Below are positions 8,898 to 19,626 of a DNA stretch of 64,000 bases, piece by piece. Source of the stretch: Clostridia bacterium. Its GTDB lineage: Bacteria; Bacillota; Clostridia; Lutisporales; Lutisporaceae. The notes below the pieces were generated by a model that did no database searches, was not told the DNA's origin, and worked only from the letters and a program-made list of their open reading frames with translations. The translations under genes were made by a program, and so were the position numbers. The DNA is taken from assembly GCA_035628995.1 (NCBI GenBank), contig DASPIR010000024.1:1-64000 (forward strand). The letters run 5' to 3'. Each line of letters begins with the position of its first letter. Within the stretch, counting starts at the first letter, position 1.

Positions 8898-9587
8898 ATG
8901 TATGAAATTGAGATTTTTGGAATCCAAATGCAGATCGCGCAATCTATAATAAATATGTGGTATATAATGGCTGCATTGACTCTGATTGCACTTGCAGTGA
9001 ATATTTATATTAAGCTTGGAGGCTTCAAGCTGATACCGGAGAGTAAATATCAGCTGAGCATCGAGGCATTTGTGGAGTTTATCTATAATTTTTCAAGGTC
9101 CACAATGGGCGAGAAAAATATAGGTCTGGCTCCATATATTGGGACAATAGCTATTTTCCTTATGCTTTCAAATTTTGTAGGACTTTTGGGGATCAGGAAG
9201 GTGCCTACAACCGATTATTCTGTAGCTTTAGGCTTTGCACTGACAACGTTTATTGTAGTTCAGTCCAATCAATTGCGTGCTCATGGTGTGAAGGGCTATT
9301 TAAAGGAAATGATTGAACCTTTTCCTGTATTTTTACCACTGAACATTCTAGAGAAGGTTACACCTGTACTCTCGATGAGTCTGCGTCTTTTTGGAAATAT
9401 AACCGCGGGGGTAATAATTCTGGAGCTTTTGTATAGCTCACTTAGAGATGTTTCGGTATTTGCTATGGCTTTCATACCTGTACCGCTGCATTTTTATTTT
9501 GATATATTCGATGCTTTCATCCAGACAATGGTTTTTGTGATTCTGACGATGGAGTTTACTGCCAAAGTCACAGCGGTAGACGACTAA
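8898..9587 (+). CDS. atpB: ATP synthase Fo subunit a
   Basis: This 229-residue membrane protein carries the conserved MSLRLFGNITAG helix, whose Arg is essential for ion passage at the a/c interface. It begins seven bases after atpI and is followed by a 118-bp gap before atpE. Confidence 0.95.
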   Translation: MYEIEIFGIQMQIAQSIINMWYIMAALTLIALAVNIYIKLGGFKLIPESKYQLSIEAFVEFIYNFSRSTMGEKNIGLAPYIGTIAIFLMLSNFVGLLGIRKVPTTDYSVALGFALTTFIVVQSNQLRAHGVKGYLKEMIEPFPVFLPLNILEKVTPVLSMSLRLFGNITAGVIILELLYSSLRDVSVFAMAFIPVPLHFYFDIFDAFIQTMVFVILTMEFTAKVTAVDD

Positions 9588-9705
9588 AGAACTTGTAGGA
9601 TGAGTGAGGGGTGATGAGGAGTAATTTTGAAATAGTATAAGAGCAGATAGGAATAATATTTTAATACTTATTTTTGTTAAATACATTATTTGAGGAGGAA
9701 ATAAC

Positions 9706-9960
9706 ATGGATCCAAGAGCATATGTAGTAGTTGGCTGCGCAATAGGTGCAGCTATAGCAATATTGGTAGCTGCTGCTGCGGCTATTGTGGAAGGTCTTGC
9801 TACAGCAAAAGCAGTTGAGGCAGTTGGAAGACAACCGGAAGCAAGGAAAGAGATAGTATCAACACTTATCATAGGTAATGCTATAACTGAATCAAACTCA
9901 ATATACGGCCTTTTGGTATCGCTGCTTATAATTTTCGTTCTAGCTGGCAAATTAGGCTAA
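9706..9960 (+). CDS. atpE: ATP synthase Fo subunit c, two-carboxylate type
   Basis: This 84-residue hairpin has the RQPEA loop at 42-46. The ion site is E62-S63-N64 in helix 2, and helix 1 carries a second acid, E29, in VEG where Gln is usual in Na+ rings. The combination Glu29/Glu62/Ser63 corresponds to the two-carboxylate Na+ motif described for Fusobacterium. The glycine-rich packing motif of helix 1 (GxGxGxG) is replaced by alanines (residues 22-26 are AAAAA), a change known from alkaliphilic Bacillus. An AGGAGGAAAT ribosome site supports the high expression needed for ring stoichiometry. Confidence 0.95.
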   Translation: MDPRAYVVVGCAIGAAIAILVAAAAAIVEGLATAKAVEAVGRQPEARKEIVSTLIIGNAITESNSIYGLLVSLLIIFVLAGKLG

Positions 9961-10018
9961 ATGTAAGTAGGGGATGTTGAGTCATCACCTATTTTAGGAG
10001 GACTTGGAGGGTCGATAT

Positions 10019-10528
10019 ATGCACGAGTCTATAGTAGATTTGAATTTGAATTTGTGGACAATTTTCTTTACTCTTTTCAACGCAATGGTGCTGTATCTAA
10101 TACTGAGAAGATTGCTTTTTACTCCCGTAATGAACTTTATTGAACAAAGAAAAAGCACTATACAGAACGAAATTGCAGCTGCGGATAGCTTGAAAAGTGA
10201 AGCGAATGCTCTAAAGGATGAATATGGAAGCAGACTTGCCAATATTGACAGTGAGAAGAAAGTCATTATAGATGAGGCAAGGAAGATGAGCGGCTATATT
10301 TATGAAAAGAGCAAGAAGGAAGCTGAAAAGGAAAAGGAAAGAATTCTAAAGAGTGCAGAAACAGAGAGAAGACATTTGTATGAAAAGGCCAGGGAGGATT
10401 TGAAAAAGGAAACTGCTGTACTGTCAGTAGATATAGCGGAAGAGATATTGAAGAAAAAGATAGACAGCAATGCCAACAGGCAGATACTTGACAGTATTAT
10501 TGACGAATTATCAAATGTGAAGGTTTAG
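10019..10528 (+). CDS. atpF: ATP synthase Fo subunit b
   Basis: One N-terminal membrane helix (about residues 9-30) is followed by a long charged coiled coil that forms the peripheral stalk. ATG 10019 is preceded by GGAGGG at normal spacing; the TTG at 10004 would place the ribosome site inside the gene. It lies between atpE and atpH. Confidence 0.92.
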   Translation: MHESIVDLNLNLWTIFFTLFNAMVLYLILRRLLFTPVMNFIEQRKSTIQNEIAAADSLKSEANALKDEYGSRLANIDSEKKVIIDEARKMSGYIYEKSKKEAEKEKERILKSAETERRHLYEKAREDLKKETAVLSVDIAEEILKKKIDSNANRQILDSIIDELSNVKV

Positions 10529-10537
10529 GTGGCATTC

Positions 10538-11080
10538 ATGATTGAAATAGCAAGTAAAAGATATAGTCAATCTCTATTTGAAGCCGCTATGGATCAGGAT
10601 AAGCTGAATTTGACATTTGAAGAACTGGATGGACTAAAGAGGATAATCGGGGATAATCAGGCATTTTTCAAGGTCCTTGAATATCCCTTTATTACTTTGA
10701 ATGAGAAAATCAAAATTATAGATGAAGTATTCAGCAAGAGCTTTGATGCAATTATCTGCGACTTTTTAAAGGTCCTGATAGAAAAGGATAGGGTCTATAT
10801 ACTGAACGAAATCCTCAGGGACTTTGAAGAATTATACTATGATCATAAAAGACTTCTGAAAGTACAGGTCACAACAGCCTTTGAACTGGAAGAAGACTAC
10901 AAGGATAGACTTATAAACAAGCTAAAGGAAGTATTCAAACAGGATGTTGTCATTGAGACCAGCATAGATCCATCAATTGTCGGAGGTCTATATATTAAGG
11001 CAAAGGATAAGATAATTGATGCTACCGTAAAAGGCAAGCTGGATAAGATGAAAGACAACCTTATGCATGACAAAAACTGA
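10538..11080 (+). CDS. atpH: ATP synthase F1 subunit delta
   Basis: This protein of about 180 residues is of the OSCP/delta family, joining F1 to the b stalk. Visible are the N-terminal helical domain (IASKRYSQSLFEAA) and the C-terminal DPSIVGGLYIKAKDKIIDATVKGKL segment typical of the family. ATG 10538 with AGGTGG upstream is preferred over GTG 10529, which touches the atpF stop. Confidence 0.92.
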   Translation: MIEIASKRYSQSLFEAAMDQDKLNLTFEELDGLKRIIGDNQAFFKVLEYPFITLNEKIKIIDEVFSKSFDAIICDFLKVLIEKDRVYILNEILRDFEELYYDHKRLLKVQVTTAFELEEDYKDRLINKLKEVFKQDVVIETSIDPSIVGGLYIKAKDKIIDATVKGKLDKMKDNLMHDKN

Positions 11081-11089
11081 GGTGAGATA

Positions 11090-12592
11090 ATGAGTATTAA
11101 ACCGGATGAAATAAGTGGAATATTGAAAGAGAGAATAAAGCATTTCGACCAAAGGCTGCAATCAAGCGATATAGGTACCGTAATACAGGTTGGGGATGGC
11201 ATCGCAAGAGTATACGGACTTAGGGATTGCATGGTAAATGAGCTTTTGGAGTTCACAAATGGTGTTTATGGAATGGCCTTGAATCTTGAGGAAGATAATA
11301 TCGGTTGCGTTCTTATGGGTCCCGATCAGGATATAAAAGAGGGGGATACAGTAAAGAGCACCGGAAGAGTTGTAGAGGTCCCTGTAGGTGATGCTCTGCT
11401 TGGCAGAGTTGTTGATGCACTTGGGAACCCTATAGATGGAAACGGTCCCCTCAAGCTGGATAAGTACAGGTCTATAGGAACAACAGCACCCAGTATAGTT
11501 GAGAGAAGGCCTGTTAATCAACCGCTTCAAACAGGTATAAAGATTGTTGATGCTTTGACACCTATAGGAAGAGGCCAGAGGCAGCTTATAATAGGAGACA
11601 GGCAGACAGGCAAGACCGCTATTGTAGTTGATACAATCATAAATCAGAAAGATAAAGATATCATATGTGTATATGTAGCCATTGGGCAGAAAGCCTCAAC
11701 AGTTGCTCAGATTGTGGAGACACTGAAAAATAAGGGCGCTATGGAGTATACGATTGTAGTAGCTGCCTCTGCAAGTGAGCCGGCACCTCTCCAATACCTT
11801 GCACCATACTCGGGATGTGCAATGGCAGAGGAATTCATGTATAAGGGCAAGGATGTACTGATAGTATACGATGATTTGTCCAAGCACGCCGTTGCATACA
11901 GGGCTATGTCCCTGCTGCTCCGCAGACCGCCGGGAAGAGAAGCTTACCCTGGTGATGTATTCTATCTGCATTCCAGACTGCTGGAAAGGGCTGCAAGGTT
12001 AACTGAAGAAGCAGGAGGAGGCTCCCTGACTGCACTCCCGCTCATTGAGACTCTTGGGGGAGAGCTTTCATATATACCTACAAACGTAATATCCATCACT
12101 GATGGTCAGATATTCCTTGAATCCGAGCTTTTTCATGCAGGAATCAGGCCTGCTATGAATGTAGGTATATCTGTATCCAGAGTTGGCGGAAATGCACAGA
12201 TAAAAGCAATGAAGAAGGTATCAGGAAAGCTGAGGCTCAGCCTTGCGCAGTATAGAGAGCTTGCTGCTTTTGCACAGTTCGGTTCGGAGCTGGACGATGA
12301 TACCAAGCAGGTTCTGGAACAGGGAGAGAGAATTCAGGAACTTTTAAAACAGCCTCAGCATGAGACAATTCCGGTTGAAGAACAGATAGTTGCTATATAT
12401 GCAGTATCCAACGGCTATGCAAAAGATATTTTGTCCAGTGACGTCGGGCATTTTGCTAAGGAGCTTGTAGAGTATATAAGGAATTGCTATGAAAAGATAC
12501 TGATAAATATTACTGAGACAAAAGATCTGAGCGAAGAAACGGAAAACATGTTGAAGCAGGCTATTGAAGAATTCAAGAAAAAATTTGTTTAG
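11090..12592 (+). CDS. atpA: ATP synthase F1 subunit alpha
   Basis: This 500-residue regulatory nucleotide-binding subunit has P-loop GDRQTGKT and the [20 protein letters not shown] region, with normal family length. It is separated by nine bases from atpH and lies in the standard order. Confidence 0.97.
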   Translation: MSIKPDEISGILKERIKHFDQRLQSSDIGTVIQVGDGIARVYGLRDCMVNELLEFTNGVYGMALNLEEDNIGCVLMGPDQDIKEGDTVKSTGRVVEVPVGDALLGRVVDALGNPIDGNGPLKLDKYRSIGTTAPSIVERRPVNQPLQTGIKIVDALTPIGRGQRQLIIGDRQTGKTAIVVDTIINQKDKDIICVYVAIGQKASTVAQIVETLKNKGAMEYTIVVAASASEPAPLQYLAPYSGCAMAEEFMYKGKDVLIVYDDLSKHAVAYRAMSLLLRRPPGREAYPGDVFYLHSRLLERAARLTEEAGGGSLTALPLIETLGGELSYIPTNVISITDGQIFLESELFHAGIRPAMNVGISVSRVGGNAQIKAMKKVSGKLRLSLAQYRELAAFAQFGSELDDDTKQVLEQGERIQELLKQPQHETIPVEEQIVAIYAVSNGYAKDILSSDVGHFAKELVEYIRNCYEKILINITETKDLSEETENMLKQAIEEFKKKFV

Positions 12593-12609
12593 TATCGAGA
12601 GTGATATAA

Positions 12610-13452
12610 TTGGCTGGATTAAATGATGTAAAAGCAAGAATTAAAAGTGTTACAAGCACCAGGCAGATTACAAAGGCTATGAACCTTGTGGCAACAATAA
12701 AATACAAGAAATCAAAGGAAAGCACCGAGCATATAAGGCTGTACCTGAGTGAGCTTAAAGAAGCAGTGAAAAACTTGTACAACTACAGAGTCGAAAAGGC
12801 ATACAGCGAGCTTACAGTTGAAAGGGTGACAAATAAATCCCTTGCTGTGGTAATAAGCTCTGACAGAGGACTTTGTGGGGCATACAACTCCTCGGTAATT
12901 AAAAGTGCAGTTCATGGTATGGTTGGGAAAAGCCTTTGTGTATTAGCTGTTGGAAATAAAGCAAGGGAGTTTTTCAATAAAACAGGATTTGAACTGGTGG
13001 AAAGCTATGAGGGCATTACTGATACTGTGACATACCATGATGCAGGAATTATTGCCCATAGGATAATTGACATGTATAGGGCAAAAGAAGTAGATGAGGT
13101 AGTTGTATTTTACAACAAGTTTGTATCCACAATTAAATATGATACAACAGAGCTTAGGCTCCTTCCTCTTTTACCAGAAAAAACCGCGGGTGACAGCAAT
13201 TACATTTACGAGCCCTCTCCTGTGGATGTATTTGACACGATGGCTACCGAGTATATAATAAACCAAATATACGGCATACTGCTTGAGGCGTCTGCCAGCG
13301 AGCACAGCAGCAGAATGACCTCAATGAATTCGGCAACAGATAATGCAGACAAGATGATAGATGAGCTCACGATGCAGTATAACAGAGCAAGACAAGCCTT
13401 AATAACAAATGAGATTTCTGAGATTGTGGGCGGGACAGAGGCTTTGAAATGA
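12610..13452 (+). CDS. atpG: ATP synthase F1 subunit gamma
   Basis: This 280-residue central stalk subunit has the N-terminal helix (KARIKSVTSTRQITKAM), SSDRGLCGAYN, and the C-terminal helix (SASEHSSRMTSMNSATDNA). The start is TTG with a weak GAGAGTGA site; no better start is available in frame. Confidence 0.95.
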   Translation: MAGLNDVKARIKSVTSTRQITKAMNLVATIKYKKSKESTEHIRLYLSELKEAVKNLYNYRVEKAYSELTVERVTNKSLAVVISSDRGLCGAYNSSVIKSAVHGMVGKSLCVLAVGNKAREFFNKTGFELVESYEGITDTVTYHDAGIIAHRIIDMYRAKEVDEVVVFYNKFVSTIKYDTTELRLLPLLPEKTAGDSNYIYEPSPVDVFDTMATEYIINQIYGILLEASASEHSSRMTSMNSATDNADKMIDELTMQYNRARQALITNEISEIVGGTEALK

Positions 13453-13456
13453 TTAG

Positions 13457-14848
<1,392 letters not shown>

Positions 14849-14864
14849 TGTGTTGGTGATGTGA

Positions 14865-15272
14865 ATGGCTGAGTTTAACCTTAAAATAATTACATTGGAC
14901 GAAGTGTTTTATCAAGGTCGGGCAGAAGCGCTGATAGTTAGAGGCGTTGATGGCGATTTTGAAATACTGCCCCGTCATACCAACCTTATTGCTGCTGTAC
15001 TGCCGGATGATATAAGGATCAGGACAGCAGAAGGGGAAAGACATGCTTTTATCAGCAGAGGTATAGTGAAGGTTACGGATGGAAGTGTGACAATTATTGT
15101 AAACACTGCCGAATGGCCAGAGGATATTGATATTGCGCGTGCTGAGGAAGCGGAAACGAGAGCTAGAAGTCAGCTTGTGTCCAGAGCTAGCGCAAACCTT
15201 GATATAGCAAAGGTGGAGCTGGCGCTTATGCGGGCTCTGGGGCGTAAGAAGACATCTAAGTTCCGAAGTTAA
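14865..15272 (+). CDS. atpC: ATP synthase F1 subunit epsilon
   Basis: This 135-residue subunit has an N-terminal beta sandwich (LKIITLDEVFY, DFEILPRHTNLIA) and a C-terminal two-helix part. It is last in the operon and is followed by a terminator. Confidence 0.94.
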   Translation: MAEFNLKIITLDEVFYQGRAEALIVRGVDGDFEILPRHTNLIAAVLPDDIRIRTAEGERHAFISRGIVKVTDGSVTIIVNTAEWPEDIDIARAEEAETRARSQLVSRASANLDIAKVELALMRALGRKKTSKFRS

Positions 15273-15285
15273 TTCTAAATAAAAA

Positions 15286-15311
15286 TGACAGGAAATAACC
15301 TGTCTTTTTTT
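15286..15311 (+). terminator. Terminator of the atp operon
   Basis: GACAGG and CCTGTC form a short stem around AAATAA, followed directly by a run of Ts. Confidence 0.85.
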
Positions 15312-15312
15312 A

Positions 15313-15341
15313 TTGACATTTGCTAAACAAAAGTGTAATAT
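15313..15341 (+). promoter_or_regulatory. Sigma-A promoter of the zinc-finger/DUF2087 gene
   Basis: TTGACA, 17 bases, TAATAT is a near-consensus promoter immediately after the atp terminator. Confidence 0.8.
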
Positions 15342-15378
15342 GTTTATGAAATATATAAACGTTAGGGGCGAGCAGCAA

Positions 15379-16143
15379 GTGAATGATTTGTCGGAAATAT
15401 TTTGGAATGCCAGTGTTGAAGAGATAAAAAGGGGATATGTTTTTAAGGAAGATACTGGAGAATACTTATGCTTGATCTGTGGAAAAAGCTTTGTAAAGGG
15501 CATAGTCTATTCTGAAGCTGACATTCTGTATGAAGCAGAGAAGTATATGGAAGTACATATTGTAAAGGAGCACTCATCCACATTTGAGTTCCTCATCAAT
15601 CTTGAAAAGAAATATACTGGGCTGACAGACCATCAGAAAAACCTTCTGGGTTATTTTCATAAGGGGTATAGTGACAGTGATATAGTGAAGAAGCAGGAAA
15701 GCGGCAGCACATCAACAATCAGAAACCATCGCTTCACCCTTCGTGAAAAGGAGAAGCAGGCAAAGGTTTTTCTTGCGATTATGGAGCTCCTGAACCGGAA
15801 AACTGGAAAGAAGGAAAGCCTGATAAATGTGCATAGATCGGCAACTATGACAGATGAACGCTATGCAACCACTGAGGAAGAAAATGAGCAGACTCTGTGC
15901 AAATACTTCAAACATGGCTTGGAAGGTCCACTGACCGAATTCCCCACAAGGGAAAAAAGAAAGATAGTAGTACTGAGGCATATTGTGAAAAGGTTTGACT
16001 TGAATAAGAAATATACAGAGAAAGAAATAAACGAAGTTCTAAAAGGCATTTACCCTGATTTTGCAACAGTCCGAAGGTATCTTATAGAATATGGTTTCAT
16101 GGATAGGCATGACGATGGCAGCCTATATTGGGTGAAAATTTAA
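15379..16143 (+). CDS. Zinc-finger + DUF2087 putative transcriptional regulator
   Basis: About 254 residues. The N-terminal part holds CLICGKSF...HIVKEH, a plausible Cys2-His2-type metal finger. The middle (LTDHQKNLLGYFHKGYSDSDI) looks like a LuxR-type helix-turn-helix. The C-terminal 70 residues match DUF2087 (FPTREKRKIVVLRHIVKRF, YTEKEINEVLKGIYPDFATVRRYL, GSLYW). The ORF is open from 15313, but that lies in the promoter; GTG 15379 has AGGGGCG upstream. DUF2087 is common in Bacillota regulators; the target is unknown. Confidence 0.75.
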   Translation: MNDLSEIFWNASVEEIKRGYVFKEDTGEYLCLICGKSFVKGIVYSEADILYEAEKYMEVHIVKEHSSTFEFLINLEKKYTGLTDHQKNLLGYFHKGYSDSDIVKKQESGSTSTIRNHRFTLREKEKQAKVFLAIMELLNRKTGKKESLINVHRSATMTDERYATTEEENEQTLCKYFKHGLEGPLTEFPTREKRKIVVLRHIVKRFDLNKKYTEKEINEVLKGIYPDFATVRRYLIEYGFMDRHDDGSLYWVKI

Positions 16144-16146
16144 AAA

Positions 16147-16185
16147 AGCAGCATTCTGTATTACTTGCAGAATGCTGCTTTTTAT
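16147..16185. terminator. Bidirectional terminator
   Basis: AGCAGCATTCTG and CAGAATGCTGCT form a perfect 12-bp stem with A/T runs on both sides, between convergent genes. Confidence 0.85.
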
Positions 16186-16206
16186 TGAAAACTTTTCCAT
16201 CATACG

Positions 16207-16557
16207 TCAAATAAGAAAAAACAAATAAAGTAAAATACCGATGAGGGCTGCGGATGCATTTAAAATAAGTGTCTTGTTGAACCTATCGCTCTTGCGTCTG
16301 TATCTCATAAGATTTACAGCCATGGATATCATACAGAAAAAGAAAAGCAGCACTAAGAGCAGAAGAACATACTGCATCATATCGGTATCCCAAGCAGTTT
16401 GGAGTTTTATGTGCAAGGAGTCGTCCATATACGATTCAAAGCCGGGTTTTGCAATTAAGGTAATAAAAAGTATTAATGATATCAGGATCCAGGATATAAT
16501 ACCGGACCATTTGACCCATCTTACGAGTGTATCTGGACCTCTTCTTCGGTCGAGCAT
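16207..16557 (-). CDS. Small membrane protein, unknown function
   Basis: 116 residues with three hydrophobic segments after a basic N-terminus (MLDRRRGPDTLVRWVKW). The start is set by AGGAGGTGAG seven bases before ATG 16557; an upstream extension would lack a ribosome site. No family was recognised. Confidence 0.65.
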   Translation of the reverse strand: MLDRRRGPDTLVRWVKWSGIISWILISLILFITLIAKPGFESYMDDSLHIKLQTAWDTDMMQYVLLLLVLLFFFCMISMAVNLMRYRRKSDRFNKTLILNASAALIGILLYLFFLI

Positions 16558-16649
16558 AATCTCACCTCCTATAGCTTGATTATAATAAACTACATAAAGG
16601 TAAGCAATGAATAATTGCAAATTTATACCTTTTGTTCTATATGAGGCGA

Positions 16650-16678
16650 TTGACTTTATGAGACTAAAGGCTTATAAT
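16650..16678 (+). promoter_or_regulatory. Promoter of the ABC-2 exporter operon
   Basis: TTGACT, 17 bases, TATAAT. Transcription would start near 16685 and give a leader of about 110 bases before the ATPase gene. Confidence 0.7.
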
Positions 16679-16797
16679 AGCAATGAATTTTTCACCCTAG
16701 GATTGCATAAAAAAGAAATCGGGGAAGGTATTTTTCAAGAGGTGTTGGAGCTCTTGATCGAGTTGATAGCTCAAGGCATTGTCAAAAAGGAGAAGCT

Positions 16798-17652
16798 ATG
16801 ATTGATGTAAAAGATTTAAAGTTCAGTTATACAGGAAAAGGGGAACAGACCCTGAAAGGCTTTGACTTTTCTGTAGGAAAGGGTGAAATATTCGGCTTCC
16901 TGGGTCCTTCGGGAGCAGGGAAAAGTACGACTCAAAAGATAATAATAGGCATTTTGAAAAACTACCATGGCAGTGTAAAGGTAATGAACAAAGAGCTGAA
17001 AGAACAAAAATCCGATTATTATGAAAAGATAGGAGTGGCCTTTGAATTTCCTAACCTTTACAGCAAGTTCACAGCAAAGGAAAATCTGTCATACTTCAGA
17101 TCTTTATACTCCGGTGAAACAGAAGAGCCAATGAGGCTTCTGGAGCTGGTCGGCCTGGAGAAGGATGCTGATACCAGAGTTTCAGGCTTCTCCAAGGGCA
17201 TGAAGATGCGGCTTAATTTCTGCAGGGCTCTGTTGAATAAGCCTGAAATACTTTTCCTTGATGAACCAACTTCTGGCTTGGACCCTGTTAACGCAAAAAA
17301 GGTGAAGGATATTATACTGGAGCGAAAAGCAGAGGGTTGCACTGTTTTTCTGACAACACACAATATGAATGATGCTGAGGATTTGTGCGATAGGGTAGCC
17401 TTCATTGTTAATGGGAGCATCTGCCTTATTGATTCACCCAGACAGATGATGATAGATAAAGGCAGAAAGAGCTTGAGGGTAGAATACCGCGAAAAGCAGG
17501 AGACATGCTTCAAGGACTTTGAACTTGCCAATTTAGGAGATAATCTGGAGTTCATGCAGCTTATAAAAAACAAGTCCATAGAGAGAATGCATACTCAGGA
17601 GGCAACTCTGGAGGACATTTTCATAGAAGTGACTGGAAGGGGACTGGTATGA
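16798..17652 (+). CDS. ABC-2 type exporter ATPase
   Basis: This 284-residue ATPase has Walker A (GPSGAGKST), signature VSGFSKGMKMR (degenerate LSGGQ as is common in this group), Walker B (LFLDEPTSGLD) and H-loop His (LTTHNM). AAAAGGAG precedes the ATG. It overlaps the next permease gene by ATGA. The three-gene set resembles the fluoroquinolone-export type ABC transporters of actinobacteria and clostridia; the substrate is inferred only. Confidence 0.88.
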   Translation: MIDVKDLKFSYTGKGEQTLKGFDFSVGKGEIFGFLGPSGAGKSTTQKIIIGILKNYHGSVKVMNKELKEQKSDYYEKIGVAFEFPNLYSKFTAKENLSYFRSLYSGETEEPMRLLELVGLEKDADTRVSGFSKGMKMRLNFCRALLNKPEILFLDEPTSGLDPVNAKKVKDIILERKAEGCTVFLTTHNMNDAEDLCDRVAFIVNGSICLIDSPRQMMIDKGRKSLRVEYREKQETCFKDFELANLGDNLEFMQLIKNKSIERMHTQEATLEDIFIEVTGRGLV

Positions 17653-18356
17653 GAACTCTAAGCGCAATATCATATGATATCAAGTTCCAGATAAGGCATG
17701 GCTTTTATTATGCTTATGCACTAGTAAGCGTTCTGTATATTGTGCTTCTCAGGGTAATGCCGGCGGATAGCAGGGAGTACCTATCCATACTCATACTATT
17801 AACTGACCCAACTGTGCTTGGATTCTTCTTCATAGGTGGAATAGTGCTCCTTGAAAAGGACCAAAACATATTCGCAAGTCTTTTTATCACTCCTATGAAG
17901 GTAGGGGAGTACATTACAGCAAAGCTTGTGTCGCTTACAATGCTTTCATTACTATCTTCTCTAGTCATTGCATTTTTCTCAACTCCGGGAAGCTATGATC
18001 CACTGCTGCTTTTAATATCGGTAGCTCCAAGCTCGGTATTTTTCACACTTGCAGGACTTGCTCTGGCAGTCAGGGTTAAATCAATAAATGGATATATAAT
18101 AGCATCTCCCTTTTTCCTGACACCGTTCATACTGCCATTATTGGGATTTATGAAGCTTTTCAACTCTCCAATTTACTATTTACTTCCTGGGTATAGCTCA
18201 GTACAGCTGCTTGCTGGTGCTTATAACGGAATTTCATTTGCTGATGCGTTGTATTCCATAGTACTTATTGCTGTATGGGATGTACTGGCATATATCTGGG
18301 CATGCAGATGGTTTAGAAAATATATAATAGCAGGAATTGGAGGTGGAAGCATATGA
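17649..18356 (+). CDS. ABC-2 exporter permease subunit 1
   Basis: 235 residues with six hydrophobic segments, beginning with the motif SAISYDIKFQIRHGFYYAY seen in fluoroquinolone-export-type permeases. It overlaps both neighbours by four bases, so the three genes form one translational unit. Confidence 0.82.
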   Translation: MRTLSAISYDIKFQIRHGFYYAYALVSVLYIVLLRVMPADSREYLSILILLTDPTVLGFFFIGGIVLLEKDQNIFASLFITPMKVGEYITAKLVSLTMLSLLSSLVIAFFSTPGSYDPLLLLISVAPSSVFFTLAGLALAVRVKSINGYIIASPFFLTPFILPLLGFMKLFNSPIYYLLPGYSSVQLLAGAYNGISFADALYSIVLIAVWDVLAYIWACRWFRKYIIAGIGGGSI

Positions 18357-19078
18357 GAAAGTTTTTGGCACTTTTCTTCGGGGATATGAAGAATATCAGC
18401 CGTGACTCAATGCTGCTCATATCTATATTTGCTCCCTTCATTCTTGCTTTTTTGATGAGACCGGGACTGACCTTTGCAAGGGAGATACTGCTCAGAGAAC
18501 TCTCCTTTGATCTTTCTCAGTACTACACTCTCATAATGAGTGTCATTATTCTTATCACTCCAATGATGATGGGAATGCTGTCCGGGTTTCTGATACTGGA
18601 TGAAAGGGATGAAAACATCCTGTCTTTCTATTCGGTTACTCCTCTTTCAAAGTCAGGATACCTTTTTTATAGAGTTGCAATGCCTACGGTTATGAGCTTT
18701 CTACTCTCCTTCTTCGTATTTTATTTCATAGGGATAGCAGAATGCAGAATAGAGTTTCTTATACCGGTGCTTCTGCTCTGTGCACTAGAGTCACCGATGA
18801 TGGCATTATTTCTTGGTGCTTTTGCTTCCAATAAGGTGGAGGGACTGGTACTGACAAAAGCTTTTGGGATACTTTTTATTGCTCCTGTTGCTGGGTACTT
18901 TATCAAGTCAAATTGGCAATATGCAGCTGGAATAGCCCCGACTTATTGGGTTTCAAAGGCATTGCTTGAAGGCTCTCTGGCAAACGGCAGCTATTGGATA
19001 TATGTTGTTGTTGGGGCGACTGTACACTTACTAATTATTAGCTTGCTCGTAAGGCGTTTTGAGAACCTTTATATATAG
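18353..19078 (+). CDS. ABC-2 exporter permease subunit 2
   Basis: 241 residues with six hydrophobic segments and the conserved ALFFGDMKNISRDS start. It pairs with the previous permease to form the membrane channel. No terminator is obvious before the downstream T-box leader. Confidence 0.82.
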   Translation: MRKFLALFFGDMKNISRDSMLLISIFAPFILAFLMRPGLTFAREILLRELSFDLSQYYTLIMSVIILITPMMMGMLSGFLILDERDENILSFYSVTPLSKSGYLFYRVAMPTVMSFLLSFFVFYFIGIAECRIEFLIPVLLLCALESPMMALFLGAFASNKVEGLVLTKAFGILFIAPVAGYFIKSNWQYAAGIAPTYWVSKALLEGSLANGSYWIYVVVGATVHLLIISLLVRRFENLYI

Positions 19079-19234
19079 TAATGCATATTATGAACAAACC
19101 TCAGAGCAGCACTGAATAATTGTTTGTTATAAAGTGAATTATAGGTTTATAAAGCTGGCAAAATGTACTCATATTATTGTCAAGTATAAAGCCTTGTGAT
19201 ATAATCAATTAAGATTGATTTGGATAAAAATATA

Positions 19235-19586
19235 ATATTGTAGTAATCGTTGATGGAGAGAGTAAATTGTGAAAGGCTTAAAGAGAGGTGCTGCCACAGG
19301 CTGAGAGCGCACCAGCAATGTAGCAATTGAAGTTCACTCCGGAGATTCAAGGCTGAACATGGTACCTCGTAAAGCATTTTATTTCTAGGGCGAGCGAGGC
19401 ACCAAACAGATGTAGTGCATTTTTAACACTTGAAATACGGGAAATCTGTGGTGTTAAAAAGCACTGGTAGGCTTTGACGGCTGATACCGTTATATTTTTA
19501 AGCGGTTTGCAGTTATGCAAACAAGCAGGGTGGTACCGCGGATAACCTTCGTCCCTTTTTTGGGAATGAAGGTTTTAATTTTTGCC
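19235..19586 (+). ncRNA. T-box riboswitch of pheST
   Basis: The leader shows an AGAGAGTAA stem I start near 19256 and the T-box antiterminator sequence CAGGGTGGTACCGCGG at 19526-19541. A terminator hairpin follows (AACCTTCGTCCC with GGGAATGAAGGTT, 19544-19574, then a T-run). The regulated genes are phenylalanyl-tRNA synthetase, so the specifier should be a Phe codon; TTC occurs at 19333-19335 (and 19346-19348) but I could not fold stem I fully. Uncharged tRNA-Phe would stabilise the antiterminator. Confidence 0.92.
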
Positions 19587-19626
19587 TATAATTAGTAATA
19601 TGACCTTATAGAAAGGAGCATGAAAA

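Noticed and set aside
16607-16801. 64-codon ORF before the ABC-2 exporter ATPase
   Set aside because: A strong promoter (TTGACT-17-TATAAT at 16650-16678) lies inside its first third and its start has no ribosome site, so most of it would not be transcribed as one message. The 3' part could be a remnant.
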